NCBI GenBank assembly: GCA_001783715.1
Contig: MFNF01000001.1
Span: 186,001 to 250,000, forward strand
Direction: 5' to 3'
DNA length: 64,000 bases
Source of the DNA: Candidatus Lambdaproteobacteria bacterium RIFOXYD2_FULL_56_26
Lineage (GTDB): Bacteria > SAR324 > XYD2-FULL-50-16
Position 1 is the first letter of the stretch, and each line of letters begins with the position of its first letter. The notes under the pieces are model-generated. The model did not search any database. It was not told the origin of the DNA and worked only from the letters and a program-made list of their open reading frames with translations. A program made the translations under genes and the position numbers. Of this stretch, positions 8,483-16,934 are shown one piece after another.

Positions 8483-9709
8483 TCAGTTGGTAGATCGCTC
8501 CTGACGGAGCGGCAGGGTGTATCCGGGCTCCAGCGAGAAGTGGGGCTCGGCCCCTTCGGTCCTTCCCTTCAGTTCTTCGTAAAGCTTTGCAGACAGGGCC
8601 GGGTAGTCGGCCTCCTTGATCTTGGGGTCCACCGAAAATTCAAAGTGGAGCCTACAGCCTCCCTCCAAATCCCGAAATTGCAGGTCATGCCACTCCAGTA
8701 GCTCCTGGTGGGATTGCACCAACCCTTTGAGCAGGTCGGCGATCCTTTGGAACCTTGGGTCCTGGAAATCCACCGGGTCCACATGGACCGTACAAGCCCC
8801 GCCAAAGTGTTCCTCAATCCTCCCTTGGACCATCGCAGAAATGTCGTGCATCTCGATCGGCGACAGACTGCTCAGGATCTCAACATGGAGAGTGATGAAG
8901 TGTTGTTGGCCGTACTTGTGCACATAAATGTCATGGGCGTTGTAAACATCTTCGTGGCACAAGGCGAGGTCCACGATCCGGCGGACCGTCTCGGTGTTTA
9001 CGTTCTCCCCCAGCAAAGGGGAAATGGACTTTTTGGCAATCTCGACCCCGCTCCAGATCACCGCCAAACTGACCAATACCCCCACTGCCGGGTCGAACCA
9101 AGCAAACCCCGCTTGGTTGCCCAGTAGGCCCAAGATTACCGCTACGGTGGTCAAGGAGTCGCTCCGGTGGTGCCAAGCGTCAGCGGCCAAAGCGGTGCTG
9201 TTGATGGCCAGCCCCATCGACTTGGAAAGTACAAACAGCCATTCCTTGGCCACAATGGTGCCCCCCAGGGCGGCCAGGACGATCCAGTTGGCATCCAGGG
9301 TTTTAAATTCCTGCCGCCAAAGGATCAGGCTGCTGTCGAGCATCAATTCAAAACCGGCGACGATCAACAAAACCGCCATGATCAACCCGGCCACCAACTC
9401 CGCATTGGCGTGCCCAAAGGGGTGTTCCTGGTCCCGAGGTTTTTTGGCCACATAAAACCCAAAGATCACCAGGATCGAGGTCAACATGTCGCTGGCCGAA
9501 TGGAACCCATCGGCAATCACGGCGTAAGACCCGATCCAAATCCCCAGGGCGATCTTGAGCAGACTTAACACCAAGTTCACCCAAACGGAGATCCAGCCCT
9601 CCAGGTATCCATACCCCGCCCGGACCTTCTCGTCGGTCACTGCCAGGTGATTTTTCACAAACCGACGGACCAAAAAGCCGGTCAATCCTTTGAGCACTAC
9701 GGGTTCCAT
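8483..9709 (-). CDS. Cation diffusion facilitator transporter
   Basis: A 408-residue CDF-family metal/proton antiporter. Two metal-site motifs are visible: ADGFHSASD in TM2 and ADAWHHRSDSL in TM5, with about six membrane helices and a cytoplasmic C-terminal domain. The D/H pattern fits divalent transport (Zn, Fe, Co, Cd or Mn); the metal is not predictable by eye. The C-terminal part, about 200 residues, is longer than the usual 90-residue domain and contains a further domain after it. AAAGG precedes the ATG. It is convergent with the HU-like gene with 24 bases between stops. Confidence 0.9.
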   Translation of the reverse strand: MEPVVLKGLTGFLVRRFVKNHLAVTDEKVRAGYGYLEGWISVWVNLVLSLLKIALGIWIGSYAVIADGFHSASDMLTSILVIFGFYVAKKPRDQEHPFGHANAELVAGLIMAVLLIVAGFELMLDSSLILWRQEFKTLDANWIVLAALGGTIVAKEWLFVLSKSMGLAINSTALAADAWHHRSDSLTTVAVILGLLGNQAGFAWFDPAVGVLVSLAVIWSGVEIAKKSISPLLGENVNTETVRRIVDLALCHEDVYNAHDIYVHKYGQQHFITLHVEILSSLSPIEMHDISAMVQGRIEEHFGGACTVHVDPVDFQDPRFQRIADLLKGLVQSHQELLEWHDLQFRDLEGGCRLHFEFSVDPKIKEADYPALSAKLYEELKGRTEGAEPHFSLEPGYTLPLRQERSTN

Positions 9710-9763
9710 GGTTTTTCCTTTAGGTTCGGATAGGACAGCGTTTGCGGTTGTGCAGGTTAGGGG

Positions 9764-10777
9764 TTACTTCCCCCGGCGGACCATGGTTTCAGTGATTACG
9801 TCGGTCAGGAGTTTGGCTTGTTCGGCCAGATTCGTTTCGTTCCACTTGATGTACAGGTGGTGATTTACGTCAAAATGAGGTTTGTGATTCTCCCCTTCCT
9901 TTTCTTCCTTAAAAACATAGATTACCGGCACCCCTACACCCTCGGCAAAACCGGCCTCCCAATAGGCCCCCTGGTTTCCTCCGGTAAGGTCGCAAAGCAT
10001 AAATTTAGCTTTACGAATTCTGGACCGGATGTGGTCATCGATCAACCCCGCCGAAGGGCGTTCGTCCACCCGCTCCAATCGGTATTTCACTTTTTCCGCT
10101 GCCGGTTTCCAAAAATCTCTAAAAACTTTGTCAAGTTCTTCATTGCCAAAGGGCATGGCCATAAAAGCCTCGTTGCCCTCTCCTTCGCCTTCGCAGATTT
10201 GTTCGTAACGCTCCCAGCCTTGGAGGCTCAACTCAAAGGAACTGCATGTGGGCGTTCTACCGAATTTAGAACGATATGTTTTTTCCACCCCACCCAAAAC
10301 CACTCCAAGCTCTCGTGCAGAATCGGCAATGGCCAGGACCTCTTGCCGGTCTATAGCTCCAACTTCCCCTTGAATTGTGGCGTAATCAAAATCGTGTGGA
10401 AAAGAATGGCCAAGTTTAGTGGAGTGTTTCCCTAAAAGATAAACAAAGTTGTCAATTTTTTGTGCAACTCTTGGCAAAGAAGTCGTTTTTAGGCTTTCTT
10501 CCAACCGTTCGGTGGTTAAATCAAAACAAAACTTCTTGTTTGAGACTTTGTGCTTCGCCACAGCATGGCAAACAATTGCTCTTTGGAGAGGTGTTTTTTC
10601 AGAAATACTGTCCCTTCCCTCCATGTCATCCCCTAAGGCTTGGTAAGTACCACAATTGGGGCAGTCAAAGCGAAATTTTCTGTCCAAGAAGTCAGTAGAT
10701 TCAGCAATAGAAATCGAAAGTCCACACAGAGGACAACGTTTATTTGCTAAAAATGTATATTCGAGGTTGTTGTCCAT
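9764..10777 (-). CDS. Zinc-ribbon + deoxyribosyltransferase/TIR-like domain protein
   Basis: A 337-residue protein with a CPLC...CPNC zinc ribbon at residues 15-43, a helical middle, and a C-terminal domain from about residue 205. That domain reads AFMAMPFGNEELD, then RVDERPSAG, CDLTGGNQGAYWEAGF and GVPVIYVF. The glutamate in the WEAGF block and the D-L-T-x-x-N pattern match the nucleoside 2-deoxyribosyltransferase-like/TIR-like superfamily, members of which cleave nucleotides in bacterial immunity. The gene is visibly more AT-rich than its neighbours (20 G/C in 10441-10500) and interrupts a run of envelope genes, both signs of transfer. AGGGA precedes the ATG. A defence role is inference; a housekeeping nucleotide hydrolase is the alternative. 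Confidence 0.6.
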   Translation of the reverse strand: MDNNLEYTFLANKRCPLCGLSISIAESTDFLDRKFRFDCPNCGTYQALGDDMEGRDSISEKTPLQRAIVCHAVAKHKVSNKKFCFDLTTERLEESLKTTSLPRVAQKIDNFVYLLGKHSTKLGHSFPHDFDYATIQGEVGAIDRQEVLAIADSARELGVVLGGVEKTYRSKFGRTPTCSSFELSLQGWERYEQICEGEGEGNEAFMAMPFGNEELDKVFRDFWKPAAEKVKYRLERVDERPSAGLIDDHIRSRIRKAKFMLCDLTGGNQGAYWEAGFAEGVGVPVIYVFKEEKEGENHKPHFDVNHHLYIKWNETNLAEQAKLLTDVITETMVRRGK

Positions 10778-10844
10778 TGTTCCCTGATAAGATAGTTTTT
10801 ACGAGGTTCTATAAACTCAAAACCAAAGCCCTGCTCTTACGCCC

Positions 10845-11798
10845 TCAATCGGTCTTTTCGTAAAGCTTTACTCCCGCTTGGTCTTCTTCGACAGGTCTGG
10901 TTTTGAAGCGGCGGTTGAACCAGAAGTAGTGGTCCGGGTATTCCTTGATTTTGGCTTCCAGGGCAGAAAAGTAGCTCTGGGCGATTTGGGCGATGTCCGC
11001 TTCCAGGTCGCCGGACAGGTGGTAGTCCAGCTTGATGATGTGGCCCTTGTGCCGGGCTGCCCCTTCACGGGTGATCCAGATAAAAAAGAGCGGGCACTTG
11101 CCTTTGGCTACAAACCGCCCCAGCCCCGGACCAGCGGCGGCCTTGACCCCGAAGAAGTCCACAAAGAGGTGCTTGTGCGGTACATTCAAGTCCCCCAGGA
11201 TGCCCAAGATCCCCTGGTCTTTGAGGCACTGCAACATCTCCCGGTTACTCCTTGGGGATTTGGTGATGGTTTGCAGCCCAAAGCGGTTGCGCAGCAGGTT
11301 GATCCTGCCATCGATCCATTCGTTGGTTTGTTTCCCTGCATAAGCGGCAACAGGATAGACAAAACGGCTGATCGCCGCAGAAAGCAGTTCCCAATGGCCA
11401 AAGTGGCTGCCCGCAATCACCACGCCCTTGCCTTGGGCAATCGCCGCTTTGAGTTCCTCGGCCCCTTCGAGGGAGACCAGCCGGTCTAGGTCTTGCGGGG
11501 GCACCGAATCCAGTTTGAGGAATTCCAGCAGGTGGCTGCCCATGTTTTGGTAGCACCGCAGCGACAGGGCCTCCAGCTCCGGTTTGGAGAGTTGGGGGAA
11601 GGCAATCTCCAGGTTTCGGTCCACCACCTTGCGCCGAACCCCAAAACGGAAAAGCTGCCGCCCGATCCAACGGCCCACTGCCGCCGCCTCTTGGGGGCTC
11701 AAGGCCCGGACCAGTTCGAGCAGGAACAAAAACAAAAGCCGTTCCAGCTGGTGGCGGAGTTGGACCCACAGGGGCAAAGGTTGGATTTCTTCAGTCAA
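10845..11798 (-). CDS. Lipid A biosynthesis lauroyl/myristoyl-type acyltransferase (LpxL/HtrB family)
   Basis: A 317-residue membrane-associated acyltransferase of the LpxL/LpxM family. One N-terminal hydrophobic helix is followed by the HX4E catalytic motif in GSHFGHWELL, then the GDLNVPHK and VDFFGVKAAAGPG region. It transfers a secondary acyl chain to Kdo2-lipid IVA at the inner membrane. The start is a TTG at 11798 with AAGGAG upstream. It lies 15 bases after kdsD, so Kdo precursor synthesis and Kdo-dependent acylation appear co-transcribed. Which acyl chain is transferred cannot be told. Confidence 0.85.
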   Translation of the reverse strand: MTEEIQPLPLWVQLRHQLERLLFLFLLELVRALSPQEAAAVGRWIGRQLFRFGVRRKVVDRNLEIAFPQLSKPELEALSLRCYQNMGSHLLEFLKLDSVPPQDLDRLVSLEGAEELKAAIAQGKGVVIAGSHFGHWELLSAAISRFVYPVAAYAGKQTNEWIDGRINLLRNRFGLQTITKSPRSNREMLQCLKDQGILGILGDLNVPHKHLFVDFFGVKAAAGPGLGRFVAKGKCPLFFIWITREGAARHKGHIIKLDYHLSGDLEADIAQIAQSYFSALEAKIKEYPDHYFWFNRRFKTRPVEEDQAGVKLYEKTD

Positions 11799-11813
11799 AC
11801 TGGCTCCTTCCGG

Positions 11814-12776
11814 TCACAAACCGGCTCGGATCATGTCCTGCATGGTGATCATGCCCACCGCTTTTCCGCCGCTGACGACCGGCAGGAGGTTCAGAGGTTT
11901 GGCGCTGGTTCGCATCCGTTCAAAACATTCCATCGCCAGCATCCCCGGTTCGGTGGTCGCTGGGTTGGCAAACAGAATGTCTTGGGCCTTGAGGGTCTTG
12001 AGGTTTTCGTAGGTTTCAAAGGCATGGCGCAGGTCAAAGCCGGTGATCAGGCCAACCAACCGGTCCTCTGGGTCCACCACATTGACCGCATTAACTCCGC
12101 CGACCCCCATGGCCTTGAGCAGCTGACTGAAACTCGCTTGGGCCAGGACCTTGGGGTGGTCCGCACCTTTGCGCATCAGGTCTTCCACCTTGTACAGCAA
12201 CCGTTTGCCCAGTCTTCCGGCGGGGTGGTACAAGGCAAAGTCTTCCGAGGCAAAACCCCGGCGTTTCATCAGCGCCACCGCCAAAGCGTCGCCCAGGACC
12301 AGGGCCGCCGTGGTCGAACAGGTGGGGGCCAGATTGAGGGCGCAGGCTTCCTTTTGGATTGGTGTAAACAGCACCAAGTCGGAATTTTTGGCAATGGTGG
12401 AATCCCGGTTGGCGGTGACCGCAATGATCTTGCAGCCCATCCGTTTGAGGGAAGGGACCATGGCGATCATCTCGTCCGATTCGCCGGATTTGGAGAAAAA
12501 AACCAGCAGGTCCCCCGGCTCCACCACCCCCAAATCCCCATGCAGGGATTCGGAGGGATGGAGAAAAATGGCCGGGGTACCGGTACTGCTCAAGGTAGCG
12601 GCGATTTTGGTGGCAATGTGCCCCGACTTGCCCATCCCCGAGAGGACCAGCTTCCTGGGGGCGGCGAGGATCAGCTCTACCGCCTGTTCCCACGAAGAGT
12701 CCACCGAACGGGCCAAGTCGCCCAAGGTTGCTTGTTCCAGCAGGATGACCTGCTTGATTTCTTCCAATAAATCCAT
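11814..12776 (-). CDS. kdsD: D-arabinose-5-phosphate isomerase (SIS + two CBS)
   Basis: KdsD/KpsF family, 320 residues: an N-terminal SIS sugar-isomerase domain (GMGKSGHIATKIA, then FFSKSGESDE) and two C-terminal CBS repeats. It converts ribulose-5-phosphate to arabinose-5-phosphate, the first step towards Kdo for LPS. It begins 3 bases after the transaldolase stop, linking pentose-phosphate interconversion to Kdo supply in one transcript, and is followed by the Kdo-dependent acyltransferase. Confidence 0.93.
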   Translation of the reverse strand: MDLLEEIKQVILLEQATLGDLARSVDSSWEQAVELILAAPRKLVLSGMGKSGHIATKIAATLSSTGTPAIFLHPSESLHGDLGVVEPGDLLVFFSKSGESDEMIAMVPSLKRMGCKIIAVTANRDSTIAKNSDLVLFTPIQKEACALNLAPTCSTTAALVLGDALAVALMKRRGFASEDFALYHPAGRLGKRLLYKVEDLMRKGADHPKVLAQASFSQLLKAMGVGGVNAVNVVDPEDRLVGLITGFDLRHAFETYENLKTLKAQDILFANPATTEPGMLAMECFERMRTSAKPLNLLPVVSGGKAVGMITMQDMIRAGL

Positions 12777-12779
12777 GGC

Positions 12780-13427
12780 CTAGTGGGCAAACTTCTTGGC
12801 ATCTACGAGGAACTGGGCGATTCCCGCATCGGTCAAGGGGTGTTTTTGCATCTGCTTTAAGACCTTCTCGGGAGCGGTCAGGATATCCACGCCCATGCTG
12901 GAAAGCTCAACCATGTGCAAGGGAGTGCGGATCGAAGCGGCGATGATCTGGGTGTCCAGGTCCGGGTTGTTGTCCAGGATCGCCCGGATCTGGCCCAGCA
13001 ACTGGAGCCCGTCGTGGCCGATGTCGTCCAACCGGCCCAGGAAGGGGCAGATGTAGGTAGCCCCGGCCTTGGCGGCCAAAATCGCTTGGGCAGCCGAGAA
13101 GATCAAGGTGATGTTGGTGGGGATGCCTTCTTCCTTGAGGGTCTTGGCGGCCTTGAGGCCCGCTTCGAGCATCGGGATTTTGACCACGATGTTCTCGGCG
13201 ATTTTGGCCAGTTCCCGGCCTTCGGACAAGATCCCAGCATAATCCAAGGAGAGGACTTCCGCATGAACCGGCCCAGAGACCACTTCACAAATCTTTTTGA
13301 GGATTTCGGTGAAGCTGCCCCCTTCCTTGGCGATCAAGGTGGGGTTGGTGGTCACGCCGTCACAAAGACCCAGCTCTTTTGCCGCTTTGATTTCGTTTAA
13401 ATTGGCCGAATCTACGTAAATATCCAT
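12780..13427 (-). CDS. tal: Transaldolase / fructose-6-phosphate aldolase-type (short subfamily)
   Basis: A 215-residue class I aldolase of the compact MipB/TalC transaldolase group. It begins MDIYVDSANLNEI, has the Schiff-base lysine in VVKIPM and the block ICPFLGRLDDIG. It exchanges dihydroxyacetone units in the pentose-phosphate pathway; short members can be true transaldolases or fructose-6-phosphate aldolases. The ORF track begins about 140 codons too early; the ATG at 13427 has a perfect AAGGAG before it. Its position before kdsD fits supply of pentose phosphates. Confidence 0.92.
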   Translation of the reverse strand: MDIYVDSANLNEIKAAKELGLCDGVTTNPTLIAKEGGSFTEILKKICEVVSGPVHAEVLSLDYAGILSEGRELAKIAENIVVKIPMLEAGLKAAKTLKEEGIPTNITLIFSAAQAILAAKAGATYICPFLGRLDDIGHDGLQLLGQIRAILDNNPDLDTQIIAASIRTPLHMVELSSMGVDILTAPEKVLKQMQKHPLTDAGIAQFLVDAKKFAH

Positions 13428-13435
13428 AACACTCC

Positions 13436-14794
13436 TTAGGGGTTGGGGGACGGGGGGGTAAGCTTGCGGCCCCAGGGGTACCCTAGAACCATGTAGGCAG
13501 AGGCAAACAAAAGCACGGTCCAGTAGAGGACCTGATCGTTCCTGGTTTGGAAACCGATCAAGACCGCAACCAGGATCAAGGTCAAAAGAATCGCCTTGAT
13601 CAGCTTGGGGATGGCCGGTAAAATCACCCGGCCAAAATGGATGTAAGGGACCTTGGAGACCATCAATACCGCCGAAAGCAGGATCAAACCCGCCCGGACC
13701 CACAAGGGCAGATCGATCAACGCCGCAGTCCCGGCAATCAGGGCGGCAGCGGGGCTGGGCAGGCCCGAAAAGAGCTTGACCCCGGTCACCACCCCTTGGG
13801 CCTTTTTGTCCTTGAGGAACCGGACTAGCCGGTAAACGGTGCAACAGAAATGAACCCCGGCCAGAAAATAGGCAAAGAGGTCGCCGGAAAAGGCGTACCA
13901 GATCAGGATGGCGATGGTGCCGCCGAAGCTGGTGCCATCTGCGAGGTCATCGAGCAGCTCTCCCCTGGGGGTGCTGCCCCACTTGTCTGCCGCCCGTCCG
14001 TCAAAGAGGTCTAAAAACTGGCCTACAAATACAGCGGCGAGCCCCAGACCGGGGGCTTCAAAAGCCAGGATCAAGACCATCCCGGCCAGCCCGCAAGCGA
14101 GGTTCATCAGGCTCAAGATGTTGGCGTACCAGTAGTTGGGGATCACCTTAAAAAACATGGAGAAGAACCCCAAGAAAGTGGCTCCGTAAAGGGTCAGGGC
14201 CGAGACGTTGATCCGCCAGGGCCGGACCTCGAAGTACACGGTTTCCAAGACCAGCAGGACAATGGAGATGACCGTCAGGAAGGTTTTGGCCTTGCCGAAC
14301 AGGTTAGCCGCCTTGTGCTTGATGAAGTACCGGGAGAATTGGCCCATCAAATCGAACACCAGGAACAGACTGACCACCCAAAGGGGGATCTTTTCCAGGT
14401 AGGCAAAATAAAAGAGCGGAGGGAACAAAAGCAGTTTGTCCGAAAGCGGATCGATGCTTTCCCCCGAGTCGGTGTGGAGGTCGAAGTGCCTTGCGATGGT
14501 GCCGTCGGTGATGTCGGTGATGATCCAAAAGGCGAAGATGTAGATCCCCGCATGGTTCCAAAACCACACTGAAGGGCCGACCCAAAGGCCCATTTGGAAG
14601 ACCAGGGTCGAAATCACACCCATCGGGTAGCGACAGCGGCTGATAAAGTTGGGGTGCAGCCACGGTTGGGACTGGACCCAAGGTTTGCCCCAAGGTGCCC
14701 TGATCAGGGTCCGCATGGTCAGACGTTCTAACAGGAAAAGCACAAAGACTGGGACTACGGTCCAGTAAAAAAAGAGATTCAGGCTTTCGCTCAT
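13436..14794 (-). CDS. Tandem CDP-alcohol phosphatidyltransferase fusion
   Basis: A 452-residue polytopic membrane protein with two CDP-alcohol phosphatidyltransferase motifs. The first, near residues 95-120, is canonical: DG-x2-AR-x8-G-x3-D-x3-D (DGTIAR...GESIDPLSD). The second, near 265-290, reads DGRAAD...GELLDDLADGTSFG, which resembles phosphatidylserine synthases (SFG after the last Asp) but has Asp for the usual Arg and one residue fewer before the Gly. These enzymes replace CMP on CDP-diacylglycerol with an alcohol. The first half looks PgsA-like and the second PssA-like; the second may be altered or inactive. No Shine-Dalgarno sequence is seen before the ATG. Confidence 0.8.
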   Translation of the reverse strand: MSESLNLFFYWTVVPVFVLFLLERLTMRTLIRAPWGKPWVQSQPWLHPNFISRCRYPMGVISTLVFQMGLWVGPSVWFWNHAGIYIFAFWIITDITDGTIARHFDLHTDSGESIDPLSDKLLLFPPLFYFAYLEKIPLWVVSLFLVFDLMGQFSRYFIKHKAANLFGKAKTFLTVISIVLLVLETVYFEVRPWRINVSALTLYGATFLGFFSMFFKVIPNYWYANILSLMNLACGLAGMVLILAFEAPGLGLAAVFVGQFLDLFDGRAADKWGSTPRGELLDDLADGTSFGGTIAILIWYAFSGDLFAYFLAGVHFCCTVYRLVRFLKDKKAQGVVTGVKLFSGLPSPAAALIAGTAALIDLPLWVRAGLILLSAVLMVSKVPYIHFGRVILPAIPKLIKAILLTLILVAVLIGFQTRNDQVLYWTVLLFASAYMVLGYPWGRKLTPPSPNP

Positions 14795-14931
14795 GGGGGG
14801 CTGAAATTCAGGTTTTCTTGTACTCCCTCTCTTTAGCAGGGTAGGAAAAAAAAGGAAAGCTGGGCTTGCCCCCTTCCCAAAGCTTTGCTCCTTATGGCAG
14901 AATCAAAGACAAAACCACGGTTGAAGAGACT

Positions 14932-15657
14932 ATGTTGCCAAAAACAAAGCCCTGGATTGGGCTCCTGCTGTTCGGATTTCTGGCCGGTTGTTCCGAATCG
15001 GTCCCCAAGACGGTGGAACAAAAGTACGACTTGGCCATTGAATACATGGACAAGGCCCAGTACGCCCAAGCGACACCGATCCTGCTGGAGGTGATCGATG
15101 AGAACCCCGGCACCCGGTTCGCCACCTTTTCGCACCTGAAACTTGGGGACGCTTGGATGTCTTCGGGGGACACCGAAGACAACTTCAACTCCGCCGAGAT
15201 CCAGTACCGCATCTTCCTCAAGGACAGCCCCAGCTCCCATTTGGTTCCTTATGTTTTGAACCGGCTGATTGAGCTGAACTACCGGCGCAATATTTCTCTC
15301 TTTTTTAACGAGACCTACGCCTTTTCCCGGGACCCGGGGCATTTTCGCAAGATCATCAAGGAATACCAGCGGTTTTTCCTGCTGTACCCCGGCAGCCTCT
15401 ACCGGCAGGACTCCGTGGAATACCTGGCCAAGGCGGAGCGGGCTTTGGCTAAACACGAGTTTTTGATCGGCAGGTGGTACCTGGACCACCAGCTTTATCC
15501 TTCAGCCATTGCAAGGTTCCAAAACACCTTGCAGGTTTACCCCAACTTTGAGGACCGCCAAGAGGTTTTGGCTCAGCTGATCGAAGCCTACAGCTTCAAC
15601 CAGCAACCGGAACGGGCCAAAGAGATGCAGCGGATCTACGACCAGCACTTCAAATAA
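14932..15657 (+). CDS. bamD: BamD-like outer-membrane assembly lipoprotein
   Basis: A 241-residue lipoprotein: signal peptide with lipobox LAGC near residue 20, then tetratricopeptide helices (YDLAIEYMDKAQYAQATPIL, then FFLLYPGS and RFQNTLQVYPNFED). Length and TPR layout match BamD/ComL, the essential partner of BamA that feeds beta-barrels into the outer membrane. I start at the ATG at 14932, which gives a normal lipoprotein signal. It is followed 11 bases later by another TPR lipoprotein. Confidence 0.82.
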   Translation: MLPKTKPWIGLLLFGFLAGCSESVPKTVEQKYDLAIEYMDKAQYAQATPILLEVIDENPGTRFATFSHLKLGDAWMSSGDTEDNFNSAEIQYRIFLKDSPSSHLVPYVLNRLIELNYRRNISLFFNETYAFSRDPGHFRKIIKEYQRFFLLYPGSLYRQDSVEYLAKAERALAKHEFLIGRWYLDHQLYPSAIARFQNTLQVYPNFEDRQEVLAQLIEAYSFNQQPERAKEMQRIYDQHFK

Positions 15658-15668
15658 GACCTAAGGTT

Positions 15669-16934
15669 ATGACCCGAAACTTGTTGCGCTTCCTTTGGGT
15701 AGGTGTGTTCTTGGGGCTGATCTGGGGCTGTTCCTCCGGCCCCCCGCCGGTGGACCCCAAGGCCAAGCCCGAGGTGGACCGGGTTGCGCAACTGGCCGAA
15801 ACCAACAAAAAGCTTTTGGACCAAAACCAGGATCTTGCCGCCGAGTTGGAGCAGATCCGGGCGTTGCGGGATACGGATCGGCAGGAATTTGAAAAAAGGT
15901 TGCAAGGGATGGAGCAGACCATCAGCCTGATGGAGCAAAACCTGGAGAGCCCCCACAACCGCAAGGTTCAAGAACCCCAGAGCCCGGCAACCCAAAGCAC
16001 TGCCCCCAAAGCTTTAGCCGAGCCGCCCAAAAAAGAGTTAACCCCCGAACCTGCCGCCGCCCCTGTAGCCCCTAGCCATGGCAGTGCCGAAACCCCCGCC
16101 CCGGCCTCCGGTCCCGCCGCTTCGGCCTCCGGCAAAGGTCCTGAACTGCCGGTCATGGCTCCCCTGGAGCCGGCCCAAAAGGCAGAGATTCCCCAACCGG
16201 GCAGCCGGGTGTTTGTGGTACCTCCGGCTGCGGAAAAAAAGACCGGCAAAACCGAAAGCCCAACCCCCAAGGTGATCCCCTTGCCCGGCGGCAGCCCCCG
16301 GCCCGAAGAAATGCCCACCCCGGCCCATTCAGCGGCCATCGTCAAGGCCGATTTGACCGCCAACCAGGACAAACCTACCGATGCCCTGGTCCCCCAAACC
16401 GAGCCCACCGGTCCGGTCCGCAAGAAGCTTTTGGTGGGCGGGTCCAAGTCGGACCTGAGGGTCGAGGACAACGAGATTTGGGAAGATCCGGACCTGGAGC
16501 CGCCGGTTTCGCCGATCAAACTGACGGTTTTTACCGCCGCCAAAAAAGTTTACAACGAGGCCTTTAAAACCTACACCCGCAAAGACTACGACGGTGCCGC
16601 CGACCAGTTCGACAGCTTCCTGACCCGCTTCCCCAACGACCTGGACGCAGACAATGCCCAGTTCTGGCGGGGCATGGCCTACTACGACATGGACCGGTAC
16701 GATGAGGCGGAAGAGGAATTCCGCAAGGTCCTCAAAAACTACGAACATGGCGACACCCAGGACGGTTACAAGACCCCTGATGCGGTGCTGATGTTGGCCA
16801 AGATTTATGCCCACCGGAAAAAACCGATCCGGGCGAGGTATTATTACAACTGGATCGTCCAAAAGTTCCCGGACGGACGTTCGGCCACCAAGGCGCAGAT
16901 GGAAATGGCCAGCCTCAACGGCGGGGACCAGTGA
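15669..16934 (+). CDS. Coiled-coil/TPR envelope lipoprotein, CpoB (YbgF)-like
   Basis: A 421-residue protein with a lipoprotein-type signal (IWGC, an unusual Trp at -2), a coiled coil near residues 40-85, a long Pro/Ala-rich linker (about 95-265), and a C-terminal TPR domain with three repeats such as YDGAADQFDSFLTRFP and YDEAEEEFRKVL. Coiled coil plus TPR is the plan of CpoB/YbgF, which links peptidoglycan synthesis to the Tol-Pal and Bam systems, and bamD is the preceding gene. The proline linker could span the periplasm. No tolB or pal gene is in view, so the CpoB equivalence is by architecture. Confidence 0.65.
   Translation: MTRNLLRFLWVGVFLGLIWGCSSGPPPVDPKAKPEVDRVAQLAETNKKLLDQNQDLAAELEQIRALRDTDRQEFEKRLQGMEQTISLMEQNLESPHNRKVQEPQSPATQSTAPKALAEPPKKELTPEPAAAPVAPSHGSAETPAPASGPAASASGKGPELPVMAPLEPAQKAEIPQPGSRVFVVPPAAEKKTGKTESPTPKVIPLPGGSPRPEEMPTPAHSAAIVKADLTANQDKPTDALVPQTEPTGPVRKKLLVGGSKSDLRVEDNEIWEDPDLEPPVSPIKLTVFTAAKKVYNEAFKTYTRKDYDGAADQFDSFLTRFPNDLDADNAQFWRGMAYYDMDRYDEAEEEFRKVLKNYEHGDTQDGYKTPDAVLMLAKIYAHRKKPIRARYYYNWIVQKFPDGRSATKAQMEMASLNGGDQ

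Noticed and set aside
14801-14811. Palindrome CTGAA-A-TTCAG before the CDP-alcohol phosphatidyltransferase gene
   Set aside because: Short arms and no promoter nearby; of a size that occurs often by chance in a window this long.
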